A DNA stretch of 55,754 nt from Pseudomonas sp. GM79. Lineage in GTDB: Bacteria; Pseudomonadota; Gammaproteobacteria; Pseudomonadales; Pseudomonadaceae. The translations under genes were made by a program, and so were the position numbers. The stretch's first letter is position 1; the number at the start of each line of letters is the position of its first letter. Location of the stretch: positions 1-55,754 of the forward strand of contig NZ_AKJE01000088.1 in the NCBI RefSeq assembly GCF_000282495.1, read 5' to 3'. Shown here in pieces: positions 1 to 8,665 of this stretch. The notes below the pieces were generated by a model that worked only from the letters and a program-made list of their open reading frames with translations, searched no databases and was not told where the DNA came from.

Positions 1-253
1 CGGCGCCAGCCGCAGCGGCACCTTCGACTTCCAGTTCCAGCAGTTCGTCGCCTTCTTTCAGGCGATCGCCCAGCTTCACTTTCAGGCTCTTGATGATACC
101 GGCCTTCGGCGCAGGCACTTCCATGCTCGCCTTGTCCGACTCAAGTGTCAGGATGCTCTGGTCGGCTTCGATACGGTCGCCGACCTTCACAAACAGTTCA
201 ATTACTTCACCTTCACCGCTGCCGATGTCAGGTACGCGAATGAGTTCGCTCAC
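1..253 (-). CDS. aceF: Pyruvate dehydrogenase E2 (dihydrolipoamide acetyltransferase), N-terminal part
   Basis: Partial gene running off the left edge; only the first 84 residues are present. They form a lipoyl domain: the lipoylated lysine is expected at K41 in LESDKASMEVPAP, followed by an Ala-rich stretch that begins the mobile linker. E2 carries acetyl groups from E1 to CoA in the cytoplasmic pyruvate dehydrogenase complex. The start is GTG at 253, preceded by a good GAGGAGA ribosome site in the 11-base gap after the aceE stop, so it is translated from the same message as aceE. The length of the whole protein and the number of lipoyl domains cannot be seen here. Confidence 0.95.
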   Translation of the reverse strand, partial: MSELIRVPDIGSGEGEVIELFVKVGDRIEADQSILTLESDKASMEVPAPKAGIIKSLKVKLGDRLKEGDELLELEVEGAAAAGA

Positions 254-264
254 AGAGTGTCTCC

Positions 265-2910
265 TCAGCAGTCCAGTGGGTTGCGTTTTTCCGGGTTGAT
301 ACCGAACTTGGCGATGGCTTCAGCCACCACTTTAGGTTCGATGTCACCACGGTCAGCCAAGGCTTCCAGGGCTGCCAACACCACGAAATGACGGTCGACT
401 TCGAAGAAGTGACGCAGCTTCTTGCGGCTGTCACTGCGGCCGAAACCATCGGTGCCCAGGACTTTGAATTCCTTGGACGGGACCCACTGACGAATTTGCT
501 CAGCGAACAGCTTCATGTAGTCGGTAGAGGCAATGACCGGACCTTTACGGCCGTTCAGGCACTCTTCCACATAGCTCAGCTTAGGCTTCTGGCCCGGGTG
601 CAGACGGTTGGTGCGCTCAACGGCCAGGCCGTCGCGACGCAGTTCGTTGAAGCTGGTAACGCTCCACACGTCGGCGCCGACGTTGAACTCTTCACGCAGG
701 ATCTTCGCCGCTTCACGGACTTCACGCAGGATGGTGCCGGAGCCCATCAGCTGAACGTGATGCGCCGCTTCGCGGGTGTCTTCCTCGAGCAGGTACATGC
801 CTTTCTTGATGCCTTCTTCGGCACCGGCCGGCATGGCGGGCTGCTGGTAGGATTCGTTCATTACGGTGATGTAGTAGAAGACGTCCTGTTGCTCTTCGGT
901 CATCTTCTTCATGCCGTCCTGAATGATCACCGCCAGCTCGTAGCCGTAGGTTGGATCGTAGGTGCGGCAGTTCGGGATGGTGGCAGCCAGGATGTGGCTG
1001 TGACCGTCTTCGTGTTGCAGGCCTTCGCCGTTCAGCGTGGTCCGGCCGGCGGTGCCGCCGATCAGGAAGCCACGGGTGCGGCTGTCGCCAGCGGCCCAGG
1101 CCAGGTCGCCGATACGCTGGAAGCCGAACATCGAGTAGAAGATGTAGAACGGCAGCATTGGCTGGTTGTGGCTGGAGTACGAAGTACCGGCAGCGATGAA
1201 GGAGCTCATGGCGCCCGCTTCGTTGATGCCTTCTTCGAGGATCTGACCTTTCTGGTCTTCCTTGTAGAACATCACCTGGTCTTTATCGACTGGCTCGTAG
1301 AGCTGGCCGACGGACGAGTAGATGCCCAACTGACGGAACATGCCTTCCATACCGAAGGTACGGGCTTCGTCCGGGATGATCGGTACGATGCGCGGACCGA
1401 TTTCCTTGTCCTTGACCAGTTGCGCGAGGATCCGCACGAAGGCCATGGTGGTGGAAATTTCACGGTCGCCCGAGCCGTCCAGGATCGCCTTGAGGGTGTC
1501 CAGTGGCGGGGTTGGAATGTTGAAGCTCTTGGCGCGACGCTGAGGCACGAAACCGCCCAGTGCGGTACGGCGCTCGCTCAGGTAGCGGGCTTCGGCGCTG
1601 CCTTCTTCCGGTTTGAAGAACGGCAGGTTTTCGAGTTCGTCGTCTTTGACCGGGATATCGAAACGATCGCGGAACAACTTCAGGCTGTCGACATCGACTT
1701 TCTTGGTGTTGTGCGCAGTGTTTTTCGCTTCGCCGGCACCGGTGCCATAACCCTTGATGGTCTTGGCCAGGATGACGGTCGGTTGTTCTTTGTGGTTGAC
1801 CGCTTCGTGGTACGCCGCGTAGACCTTGTACGGGTCGTGGCCGCCACGGTTGAGCTTCCAGATCTCGTCGTCGGACAAGTCTGCAACCATCGCCTTGAGT
1901 TCTGGCGTGTTGAAGAAGTGTTCACGCACGAACGCGCCGTCTTTGGCTTTGTAGTTCTGGTACTCGCCGTCGATGACTTCGTCCATGCGGCGTTGCAGGA
2001 TACCGTCGACGTCTTTGGCCAGCAGTGGGTCCCAGAAACGGCCCCAGATGACTTTGGTCACGTTCCACTGAGCACCGCGGAACACGCCTTCGAGTTCCTG
2101 GATGATTTTGCCGTTGCCGCGAACCGGGCCGTCGAGGCGCTGCAGGTTGCAGTTGATGACGAAGATCAGGTTGTCCAGCTTCTCGCGGCCGGCCAGGGAG
2201 ATCGCGCCCAGGGATTCCGGCTCGTCGCACTCGCCGTCGCCCAGGAAGCACCAGACTTTCTGTTTGCCCGGCTGGATGAAACCGCGGTGTTCCAGGTACT
2301 TCATGAAGCGAGCCTGGTAGATCGCCTGGATCGGGCCCAGACCCATGGATACGGTCGGGAACTGCCAGAAGTCAGGCATCAGCCAAGGGTGCGGGTAGGA
2401 CGACAGGCCCTGACCGTCGACTTCCTGGCGGAAGTTGTTCATCTGGTCTTCGGTGATGCGGCCTTCCATGAATGCACGGGCGTAGACGCCTGGCGAGGTG
2501 TGGCCCTGGAAGTAGATCAGGTCGCCGCCGTGTTCGTCGCTCGGAGCCTGGAAGAAGTAGTTGAAGCCGATGTCATACAGGGTCGCACTGGAGGCGAAGC
2601 TGGAGATGTGACCACCCAGGTCAGAATCTTTCAGGTTCGTACGCATTACCATGGCCATCGCGTTCCAGCGTACCAACGAGCGAATGCGGCGTTCCATGAA
2701 CAGGTCGCCAGGCATGCGTGCTTCGTGGGTAACGGGGATCGTGTTGCGGTACGGCGTAGTGATGGCGTAAGGGAGCTGCGAGCCGCTACGGGTCGCGAGT
2801 TCACCCATACGGGTCATCAGATAGTGAGCACGGTCTTCGCCTTCTTTGTCGAGAACCGATTCCAGGGCGTCCAGCCATTCCTGGGTTTCGACGGGATCGA
2901 GGTCTTGCAT
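265..2910 (-). CDS. aceE: Pyruvate dehydrogenase E1 component (homodimeric type)
   Basis: Thiamine-diphosphate enzyme that decarboxylates pyruvate and acetylates the lipoyl group of AceF. The 881-residue length fits the gamma-proteobacterial homodimeric E1. The ThDP/Mg motif is visible around residue 225 as GDGECDEPES, followed about 20 residues later by VINCN. The open frame extends further upstream to 3186, but the ATG at 2910 (protein MQDLDPVETQEW) has GGAG six bases before it and matches the family start, so the longer reading is rejected. First gene of aceE-aceF. The upstream gap holds a pair of 15-bp palindromes and a possible promoter, suggesting repressor control by carbon status. Confidence 0.97.
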   Translation of the reverse strand: MQDLDPVETQEWLDALESVLDKEGEDRAHYLMTRMGELATRSGSQLPYAITTPYRNTIPVTHEARMPGDLFMERRIRSLVRWNAMAMVMRTNLKDSDLGGHISSFASSATLYDIGFNYFFQAPSDEHGGDLIYFQGHTSPGVYARAFMEGRITEDQMNNFRQEVDGQGLSSYPHPWLMPDFWQFPTVSMGLGPIQAIYQARFMKYLEHRGFIQPGKQKVWCFLGDGECDEPESLGAISLAGREKLDNLIFVINCNLQRLDGPVRGNGKIIQELEGVFRGAQWNVTKVIWGRFWDPLLAKDVDGILQRRMDEVIDGEYQNYKAKDGAFVREHFFNTPELKAMVADLSDDEIWKLNRGGHDPYKVYAAYHEAVNHKEQPTVILAKTIKGYGTGAGEAKNTAHNTKKVDVDSLKLFRDRFDIPVKDDELENLPFFKPEEGSAEARYLSERRTALGGFVPQRRAKSFNIPTPPLDTLKAILDGSGDREISTTMAFVRILAQLVKDKEIGPRIVPIIPDEARTFGMEGMFRQLGIYSSVGQLYEPVDKDQVMFYKEDQKGQILEEGINEAGAMSSFIAAGTSYSSHNQPMLPFYIFYSMFGFQRIGDLAWAAGDSRTRGFLIGGTAGRTTLNGEGLQHEDGHSHILAATIPNCRTYDPTYGYELAVIIQDGMKKMTEEQQDVFYYITVMNESYQQPAMPAGAEEGIKKGMYLLEEDTREAAHHVQLMGSGTILREVREAAKILREEFNVGADVWSVTSFNELRRDGLAVERTNRLHPGQKPKLSYVEECLNGRKGPVIASTDYMKLFAEQIRQWVPSKEFKVLGTDGFGRSDSRKKLRHFFEVDRHFVVLAALEALADRGDIEPKVVAEAIAKFGINPEKRNPLDC

Positions 2911-3021
2911 GGCTTGCTCCAGGGCGGAAAGGCTTCCAGAATCGGTTGCCTGAGTTTGCGACTGGCCTTGTGGGCAGACGATATAAATTCTTGGATTGCC
3001 GAGAGGTATGTTCCGGCGGCG

Positions 3022-3036
3022 TGTAGTTTTACTACA
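3022..3036. promoter_or_regulatory. Operator-like palindrome TGTAGTTTTACTACA (copy 1)
   Basis: Perfect inverted repeat TGTAGT-TTT-ACTACA, 112 bases upstream of the aceE start codon. A near-identical copy lies with its centre 52 bp away. The shape (6-bp arms, 3-bp centre) fits a dimeric helix-turn-helix regulator. From memory, the RpiR-family regulator RccR of P. fluorescens controls aceE through a site of this kind; that assignment is an inference. Confidence 0.6.
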
Positions 3037-3073
3037 AATCATCGGGCATTTCAGCCTTTCGAATGTATAGACG

Positions 3074-3088
3074 AGTAGTAAAACTACA
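3074..3088. promoter_or_regulatory. Operator-like palindrome (copy 2)
   Basis: AGTAGTAAAACTACA, 14 of 15 bases identical to the reverse complement of copy 1. It lies between, or overlapping, the elements of the candidate aceE promoter (TTCTGT at 3086-3091, TATACA at 3064-3069), a position from which a bound protein would block RNA polymerase. Confidence 0.55.
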
Positions 3089-3294
3089 GAAGATCGGCTT
3101 GTGGCCTCCGGCTGCGTTGTGAGAATAATCGTTAAGGTTGGTCTTTTGCCAACCAAAAAAGGTGAAGGCTTGATGATCGCTGCCAAAAATAAACAAATTT
3201 CAGCTATTTCTAACCTTTGTTCGACAGTCGGTCAGGTAGCGCATTTTCACGAATCACTACATGCAGCCCTTCACACGCCGATCAAGGATAGACC

Positions 3295-6234
3295 ATGAGC
3301 CTCCCTTCGCTTGCCGAACTGCCCGGCGTACTCCTGCCCTTTGTCACCCGTGCCGAGCAGTCGTTCCGTACGGCCGTCGCGCTTCTTCCCGACGATCGTG
3401 GCCTGTCTGCCTGGACGCCTGAGCGCTGGGCACAATTTGCCCGCGTCACCGCCGCCAGCGACTTTGTCATTGAACAGGGTGTGCGTGACCCTTTGATGTT
3501 GCTGGAGCTGGTGCGGTCCGGTGAACTGGACCGCGCTTTTGCGCCGGGCGAATTGTGCGCACAGATTGCGACGGCGGTGAGCGCAGCCGAAACCGACGAC
3601 CAACTTGGCCGCGCCCTGCGTCGCCAGCGCACCCGCCAGCAAATGCGGATCATCTGGCGCGACCTGACTCGCCAGGCCGATTTGATCCAGACCTGTCGCG
3701 ACCTCTCGGACATGGCCGATGCCAGCATCGATCAGGCCTATCAGTGGTTGTATCAGCGCCATTGCCAGCAGTTCGGCACGCCCACCGGGCGACGTAGCGG
3801 CGAGCCGCAACAGATGGTCATCCTCGGCATGGGCAAGCTCGGCGCCGTGGAGCTGAATCTGTCGTCGGACATCGACCTGATTTTCGCCTACCCCGAGGGC
3901 GGCGAAACCGTCGGTGTGAAACGGTCGCTGGATAACCAGGAGTTTTTCATTCGTCTCGGCCAGCGCCTGATTAAGGCGCTGGACCCGATGACCGTCGACG
4001 GTTTCGTGTTCCGCGTCGACATGCGCTTGCGGCCTTACGGTTCGTCCGGTGCGCTGGTGCTGAGCTTCAATGCACTGGAGCAGTATTACCAGGATCAGGG
4101 CCGCGACTGGGAACGCTACGCGATGATCAAATCGCGCGTGGTGGCCGGCGATCAAGTGGCGGGGGCGCAATTGCAAGAAATGCTGCGCCCGTTCGTTTAC
4201 CGGCGTTATCTGGATTTCTCGGCCATCGAAGCGCTGCGCACCATGAAGCAGCTGATCCAGCAGGAAGTCCGGCGCAAGGGCATGGCCGACAACATCAAAC
4301 TCGGTTCCGGCGGCATTCGTGAAGTCGAGTTTATCGCCCAGGCCTTCCAGCTGATTCACGGTGGCCGCGACCTGAGCCTGCAGCAGCGTCCCCTATTAAA
4401 AGTACTGAGTACCCTCGAAGGTCAGGGTTACCTGCCAGCGGCGGTGGTCAGCGAATTGCGCGAAGCCTACGAATTTCTGCGTTACACCGAGCACGCGATC
4501 CAGGCGATTGCCGACCGTCAGACCCAGATGCTGCCGGATGGCGAACAGGATCAGGCGCGCATTGCCTTTATGCTCGGGTTTGCCAACTGGACGGCATTCC
4601 ACGAACAGCTGATGTACTGGCGTGGCCGGGTGGCCTGGCACTTTGCTCAGGTGATTGCCGATCCCGATGAAGAGAATGGCGCTGAGAGCGAAGTGGTGGT
4701 CGGCGGGGAATGGCTGCCGCTGTGGGAGGAGGCGCAGGACGAGGAGGCCGCGTGCCGTCAGTTGGAAGAGGGTGGTTTCGCCGACGCCTCCAAGGCGCTG
4801 AAAGCCTTGGCCAGTCTGCGCGGCAGCCCGCAATTGCGTGCCATGCAGCGCCTGGGGCGGGAACGCCTCGATGCTTTTATTCCGCGCTTGTTGGCTCAGG
4901 CTGTGGAACATGCCAATCCCGATCTGGTGCTGGAACGGGTGCTGCCGCTGGTGGAAGCTGTCGCGCGTCGTTCCGCCTATCTGGTGTTGTTAACCGAGAA
5001 CCCCGGGGCCCTGCGCCGCCTGCTGACGCTGTGCGCCGCGAGCCCATGGATTGCCGAGCAGATCACGCGCTTTCCGCTGCTGCTCGACGAATTGCTCAAC
5101 GAAGGCCGGTTGTTCAAGCCGCCGCTGGCGCCGGAATTGGCCGCTGAATTGCGCGAGCGTCTGACGCGGATTCCCGAAGATGACCTCGAACAACAAATGG
5201 AAGCCCTGCGGCATTTCAAACTGGCGCACCGCTTGCGCGTCGCCGCCTCGGAAATCGCCGGCAGCCTGCCCTTGATGAAGGTCAGCGATTACCTGACCTG
5301 GCTTGCCGAAGCGATCCTCGAACAAGTGCTGGCCCTGGCCTGGCGACAGACCGTGGCCAAGTACGGCTCACCACTGCGCACTGACGGTACCTTGTGCGAC
5401 CCTGGCTTCATCATTGTCGGTTACGGGAAAGTCGGCGGTCTGGAGCTGGGGCATAGTTCGGACCTGGATCTGGTGTTCATCCACGACGGCGATCCGCAGG
5501 CGGAAACCGACGGGCCGAAACCTATCGACGGCGCACAGTTTTTTACCCGGCTCGGGCAGCGCATCATTCATTTGCTGACGGCGCAGACCAACTCCGGCCA
5601 GTTGTATGAAGTGGACATGCGCCTGCGGCCGTCCGGTGCGTCTGGTTTGCTGGTGAGTTCCCTGGGGGCGTTTGCCCGGTATCAGGAAAACGAAGCGTGG
5701 ACCTGGGAACACCAGGCGCTGGTGCGGGCGCGGGTGCTGGTGGGCAGTCAGGATGTCGGCCAGGCCTTCGAGAAGGTTCGCGCCGCAGTATTGGCCAAGC
5801 CGCGGGACCTGCCGACCTTGCGCCAGGAGGTCAGCGAAATGCGCGCCAAGATGCGCGATAATCTGGGCAGCAAGAGCACTGCGGCGGGCACCGCGGCAAA
5901 TGCCTTCGAGGCCACGGCGCCGTTCGATCTCAAGCAGGACGCCGGAGGTATCGTCGATATTGAATTTATGGTGCAATACGCGGCTCTGGCATGGTCTGAA
6001 GCGCATCCGTCATTGCTGCGCTACACCGACAATATCCGCATTCTGGAAGGGTTGGAGGAGGTCGGGCTGATGCCCGCCGAAGACGCCAGCCTGTTGCGTG
6101 AAGCCTATAAGGCCTTCCGCTCCGCCGCTCACCGGGAGGCCTTGCAGAAGGACGCCGGTGTAATACCGGGCGACCAGTTCGTGGATGAACGACAGCAGGT
6201 CATGCGGATCTGGCGCGAACTGGGGTTAAGCTGA
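3295..6234 (+). CDS. glnE: Bifunctional glutamine synthetase adenylyltransferase/adenylyl-removing enzyme
   Basis: 979 residues, the usual GlnE size. Adjusts glutamine synthetase activity by adding or removing AMP on its subunits in response to PII. Two nucleotidyltransferase domains are visible: the N-terminal (deadenylylating) with GMGKLGAVELNLSSDIDLIF from about residue 177, and the C-terminal (adenylylating) with GYGKVGGLELGHSSDLDLVF from about residue 706; both keep the SSDxD metal-binding motif. ATG at 3295 is preceded by AAGGA eight bases away. Divergent from aceE as in P. aeruginosa, but the next gene is waaF rather than ilvE. Confidence 0.97.
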   Translation: MSLPSLAELPGVLLPFVTRAEQSFRTAVALLPDDRGLSAWTPERWAQFARVTAASDFVIEQGVRDPLMLLELVRSGELDRAFAPGELCAQIATAVSAAETDDQLGRALRRQRTRQQMRIIWRDLTRQADLIQTCRDLSDMADASIDQAYQWLYQRHCQQFGTPTGRRSGEPQQMVILGMGKLGAVELNLSSDIDLIFAYPEGGETVGVKRSLDNQEFFIRLGQRLIKALDPMTVDGFVFRVDMRLRPYGSSGALVLSFNALEQYYQDQGRDWERYAMIKSRVVAGDQVAGAQLQEMLRPFVYRRYLDFSAIEALRTMKQLIQQEVRRKGMADNIKLGSGGIREVEFIAQAFQLIHGGRDLSLQQRPLLKVLSTLEGQGYLPAAVVSELREAYEFLRYTEHAIQAIADRQTQMLPDGEQDQARIAFMLGFANWTAFHEQLMYWRGRVAWHFAQVIADPDEENGAESEVVVGGEWLPLWEEAQDEEAACRQLEEGGFADASKALKALASLRGSPQLRAMQRLGRERLDAFIPRLLAQAVEHANPDLVLERVLPLVEAVARRSAYLVLLTENPGALRRLLTLCAASPWIAEQITRFPLLLDELLNEGRLFKPPLAPELAAELRERLTRIPEDDLEQQMEALRHFKLAHRLRVAASEIAGSLPLMKVSDYLTWLAEAILEQVLALAWRQTVAKYGSPLRTDGTLCDPGFIIVGYGKVGGLELGHSSDLDLVFIHDGDPQAETDGPKPIDGAQFFTRLGQRIIHLLTAQTNSGQLYEVDMRLRPSGASGLLVSSLGAFARYQENEAWTWEHQALVRARVLVGSQDVGQAFEKVRAAVLAKPRDLPTLRQEVSEMRAKMRDNLGSKSTAAGTAANAFEATAPFDLKQDAGGIVDIEFMVQYAALAWSEAHPSLLRYTDNIRILEGLEEVGLMPAEDASLLREAYKAFRSAAHREALQKDAGVIPGDQFVDERQQVMRIWRELGLS

Positions 6235-6253
6235 ACAGGCAACGAGATTCAAA

Positions 6254-6343
6254 TGTGGGAGCGGGCTTGCTCGCGAAAGCGGAGTGTCAGTCACCATTTA
6301 TGCTGGATGTGACGGCCTCTTCGCGAGCAAGCCCGCTCCCACA
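6254..6343. repeat. REP pair, family A (inverted)
   Basis: Two 22-base copies of the Pseudomonas REP with core GGGAGCGGGCTTGCTCGCG, at 6254-6275 (plus) and 6322-6343 (reverse complement), 46 bases apart, forming a REPIN-like long hairpin 3' of glnE. Confidence 0.9.
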
Positions 6344-6423
6344 TTAGAGCTGCAGTGTTTTTTGATTGAAGGCAGCAGGCAGCGCGCTAAGCTGTACCGC
6401 ACTGGATGTGCACCAATACCCAA

Positions 6424-6514
6424 TGTGGGAGCGAGCTTGCTCGCGATAGCGGAGTGACAGTCGACGATAATGTCGAAGGTGATGATCCCATCGCGGTCAA
6501 ACAAACTTCCACAG
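6424..6514. repeat. REP family A, one diverged copy with a decayed partner
   Basis: Left copy at 6424-6445 differs by one base (GCGAGC instead of GCGGGC). An inverted partner is barely recognisable at about 6491-6514 (ATCGCGGTCAAAC...TTCCACAG). Looks like an old, degrading REPIN. Confidence 0.6.
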
Positions 6515-6526
6515 TGATTCTCGAGG

Positions 6527-6557
6527 CGGGGAGGCGTATGCCTCCCCGGCTCGTTTT
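6527..6557 (+). terminator. Rho-independent terminator-like hairpin before waaF
   Basis: Perfect 9-bp stem CGGGGAGGC / GCCTCCCCG with loop GTAT (6527-6548), followed by GCTCGTTTTT. The T-run ends only 10 bases before the waaF ATG, and the waaF ribosome site (TTTGGAAA) begins in it. Either the remnant of a lost upstream gene's terminator or an attenuator of the waa operon. Confidence 0.65.
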
Positions 6558-6567
6558 TGGAAACCAC

Positions 6568-7602
6568 ATGAAAATTCTGATCGTTGGGCCCAGTTGGGTC
6601 GGTGACATGGTGATGGCGCAGACACTTTTTCAGTGTCTCAAGCAGCGCCACCCGCAGTGCGAAATCGACGTGCTGGCCCCCGAGTGGAGCCGGCCGATTC
6701 TCGAGCGCATGCCCGAAGTACGCCAGGCCTTGAGCTTCCCGCTCGGCCACGGCGTGCTGGAGCTGGCGACGCGTCGGCGCATCGGTAAATCCCTGGCCGG
6801 TCAGTACGACCAGGCCATCCTGCTGCCCAATTCCTTGAAGTCGGCGCTGGTGCCATTTTTCGCCGGCATCCCGAAACGCACCGGCTGGCGCGGCGAATTC
6901 CGCTACGGCTTGCTCAATGACGTGCGCACGCTCGACAAAGAGCGTTACCCGCTGATGATCGAACGCTTCATGGCCCTGGCCTTTGAGCCCGGTGCCGAAT
7001 TGCCGAAGCCGTATCCACGACCGAGCCTGCAGATCGACCCGGTGACCCGCGACGGTGCACTGGCCAAGTTCGGTCTGGCCCTCGACCGTCCGGTGTTGGC
7101 GCTGTGTCCCGGTGCCGAGTTCGGCGAGTCCAAGCGCTGGCCGTCCGAGCACTACGCCAAGGTCGCCGAAGCGAAGATCCGTGAAGGCTGGCAGGTCTGG
7201 CTGTTCGGCTCGAAAAACGATCATGCGGTGGGCGAAGACATTCGTGCGCGGCTGATTCCGGGGTTGCGTGAAGAGTCGGTGAACCTCAGTGGCGACACGT
7301 CTCTGGCCGAGGCCATCGATCTGCTGTCTTGCGCCGATGCGGTGGTCTCCAACGACTCCGGCCTGATGCACGTGGCTGCCGCGCTGAACCGCCCGTTGGT
7401 GGCGGTGTACGGCTCGACGTCGCCGGGTTTCACACCACCGTTGGCCGAGCACGTCGAGATCGTGCGCCTGGGCATCGAATGCAGTCCGTGCTTCGATCGC
7501 ACCTGCCGTTTCGGTCATTACAATTGCTTGCGCCAACTCATGCCCAAAGCGGTGAACGAAGCCTTGCAGCGGTTGCTGGGCACTGTGGTCGAGGTCAAAT
7601 AG
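6568..7602 (+). CDS. waaF: LPS ADP-heptose:LPS heptosyltransferase II
   Basis: Glycosyltransferase family 9 enzyme that adds heptose II to heptose I of the LPS inner core on the cytoplasmic face of the inner membrane. 344 residues, normal for WaaF. The N-terminus MKILIVGPSWVGDMVMAQ and the C-terminal GAEFGESKRWP and SNDSGLMHVAAAL motifs are typical. The frame is open further upstream, but the ATG at 6568 gives the family start. First gene of a seven-gene operon; the waaC start follows its stop after one base. A terminator-like hairpin sits immediately upstream, and no clear promoter is seen between it and the ATG. Confidence 0.95.
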   Translation: MKILIVGPSWVGDMVMAQTLFQCLKQRHPQCEIDVLAPEWSRPILERMPEVRQALSFPLGHGVLELATRRRIGKSLAGQYDQAILLPNSLKSALVPFFAGIPKRTGWRGEFRYGLLNDVRTLDKERYPLMIERFMALAFEPGAELPKPYPRPSLQIDPVTRDGALAKFGLALDRPVLALCPGAEFGESKRWPSEHYAKVAEAKIREGWQVWLFGSKNDHAVGEDIRARLIPGLREESVNLSGDTSLAEAIDLLSCADAVVSNDSGLMHVAAALNRPLVAVYGSTSPGFTPPLAEHVEIVRLGIECSPCFDRTCRFGHYNCLRQLMPKAVNEALQRLLGTVVEVK

Positions 7603-7603
7603 T

Positions 7604-8665
7604 TTGCGGGTACTGTTGATCAAGACTTCTTCGCTGGGCGATGTAATTCACGCGTTGCCAGCGTTGACCGACGCGGCGCGGGCGATCCCCGGCATCACGT
7701 TCGACTGGGTGGTGGAAGAAGGCTTCGCCGAGATTCCGACCTGGCACCCGGCCGTGGGCAAGGTGATTCCGGTGGCGATCCGTCGCTGGCGCAAGAACAT
7801 CTGGCAGACCATCAAGAGTGGCGAGTGGAAGCGCTTCAAGCAAAGCATTCGCGCGACCAAATATGACTTGGTGATCGATGCCCAGGGCTTGCTGAAAAGC
7901 GCGTTGCTGACTCGCTACGCCAAAGCACCAGTGGCCGGGCTGGACAAAAACTCGGCCCGCGAACCCATCGCTGCGCGCTTCTATTCCCGACGTCTGGCCG
8001 TGGCCCGTGGGCAGCACGCGGTAGAGCGAGTGCGCCAGCTGTTCGCAGTGGCACTGGGTTACGACCTGCCTAAGGGGCTGGGCGACTATGGCCTGAACGT
8101 CGAACGACTGGTGGAATTGCCGCGCAAGAATCCGTACGTGGTGTTTCTCCATGGCACCACGTGGGACACCAAGCACTGGCCCGAAGCCTATTGGCGCGAG
8201 TTGGCCGAGCGGGTGGGTTACCTTGGCGTAGCGGTCAAGCTGCCGTGGGGTAATCCGGTCGAAAAGGCCCGCGCCGAGCGCATCGCCAAAGACATGCGAC
8301 ACGTCGAGGTGCTGCCCAAACTGAACCTGGCGGGTGTCGGCAAAGTCCTGGCCGGAGCGCAAGCCTGCGTAGCGGTGGACACCGGTCTCGGTCACCTGGC
8401 TGCGGCGCTGGACGTGCCGACTCTGTCGCTGTTCGGCCCGACCAACCCGGGCCTGACCGGCGCGTACGGCAAGTCGCAGATTCACATGGCCAGCGACTTC
8501 CCTTGCGCACCGTGCCTGCAAAAGAAATGCACCTATCAACCGACGGCCGATGATGCCCGTCGGTTCGACCTGAAACGCGAGTGGCCCTTGTGCTTCACGC
8601 GTCTGAATCCCGAGCGTGTCGCGAGCCGACTGAGCACGTTGTTACTGGCTGAGGAGCTGCGCTGA
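7604..8665 (+). CDS. waaC: LPS heptosyltransferase I
   Basis: GT9 enzyme transferring the first L-glycero-D-manno-heptose to Kdo of Kdo2-lipid A. 353 residues. The start MRVLLIKTSSLGDVIHALPAL and the motifs TTWDTKHWPEAYW and AVDTGLGHLAAAL (ADP-heptose pocket) are diagnostic. Start codon is TTG at 7604, one base after the waaF stop, so translation probably depends on coupling to waaF. Its TGA overlaps the waaG ATG by one base. Confidence 0.95.
   Translation: MRVLLIKTSSLGDVIHALPALTDAARAIPGITFDWVVEEGFAEIPTWHPAVGKVIPVAIRRWRKNIWQTIKSGEWKRFKQSIRATKYDLVIDAQGLLKSALLTRYAKAPVAGLDKNSAREPIAARFYSRRLAVARGQHAVERVRQLFAVALGYDLPKGLGDYGLNVERLVELPRKNPYVVFLHGTTWDTKHWPEAYWRELAERVGYLGVAVKLPWGNPVEKARAERIAKDMRHVEVLPKLNLAGVGKVLAGAQACVAVDTGLGHLAAALDVPTLSLFGPTNPGLTGAYGKSQIHMASDFPCAPCLQKKCTYQPTADDARRFDLKREWPLCFTRLNPERVASRLSTLLLAEELR

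Larger units (their letters stand above)
2911..3294. promoter_or_regulatory. Divergent aceE/glnE control region
   Basis: 384 bases without a gene, between the divergently transcribed aceE and glnE. It contains two copies of a 15-bp palindrome at 3022-3036 and 3074-3088 (separate entries) and a weak minus-strand promoter candidate with -10 TATACA at 3064-3069 and TTCTGT 16 bases upstream, which would place the 3074-3088 palindrome inside the promoter. The right half, toward glnE, is locally AT-rich; I see no convincing glnE promoter there. The glnE ribosome site AAGGA lies just before its ATG. Confidence 0.5.
6235..6567. other. glnE-waaF gap with REP elements and a terminator
   Basis: 333 bases without a gene. 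It contains a REP pair (6254-6343), a second, partly decayed REP pair (6424 to about 6514) and a terminator-like hairpin directly before waaF (6527-6557). In P. aeruginosa PAO1 I recall ilvE at this position; no trace of it can be read here. Confidence 0.7.

Noticed and set aside
388..3078. 896-codon open frame on the plus strand opposite aceE
   Set aside because: It has no recognisable domains, its residue bias is that of the antisense of a GC-rich gene, and aceE is certain. The same holds for long open frames opposite thiC (34855-36810), wapO and the SMP_2 gene.
3136..3154. Hairpin GGTTGG/CCAACC before glnE as a terminator
   Set aside because: On the plus strand it is followed by A residues, and on the minus strand the T-run lies on the wrong side.
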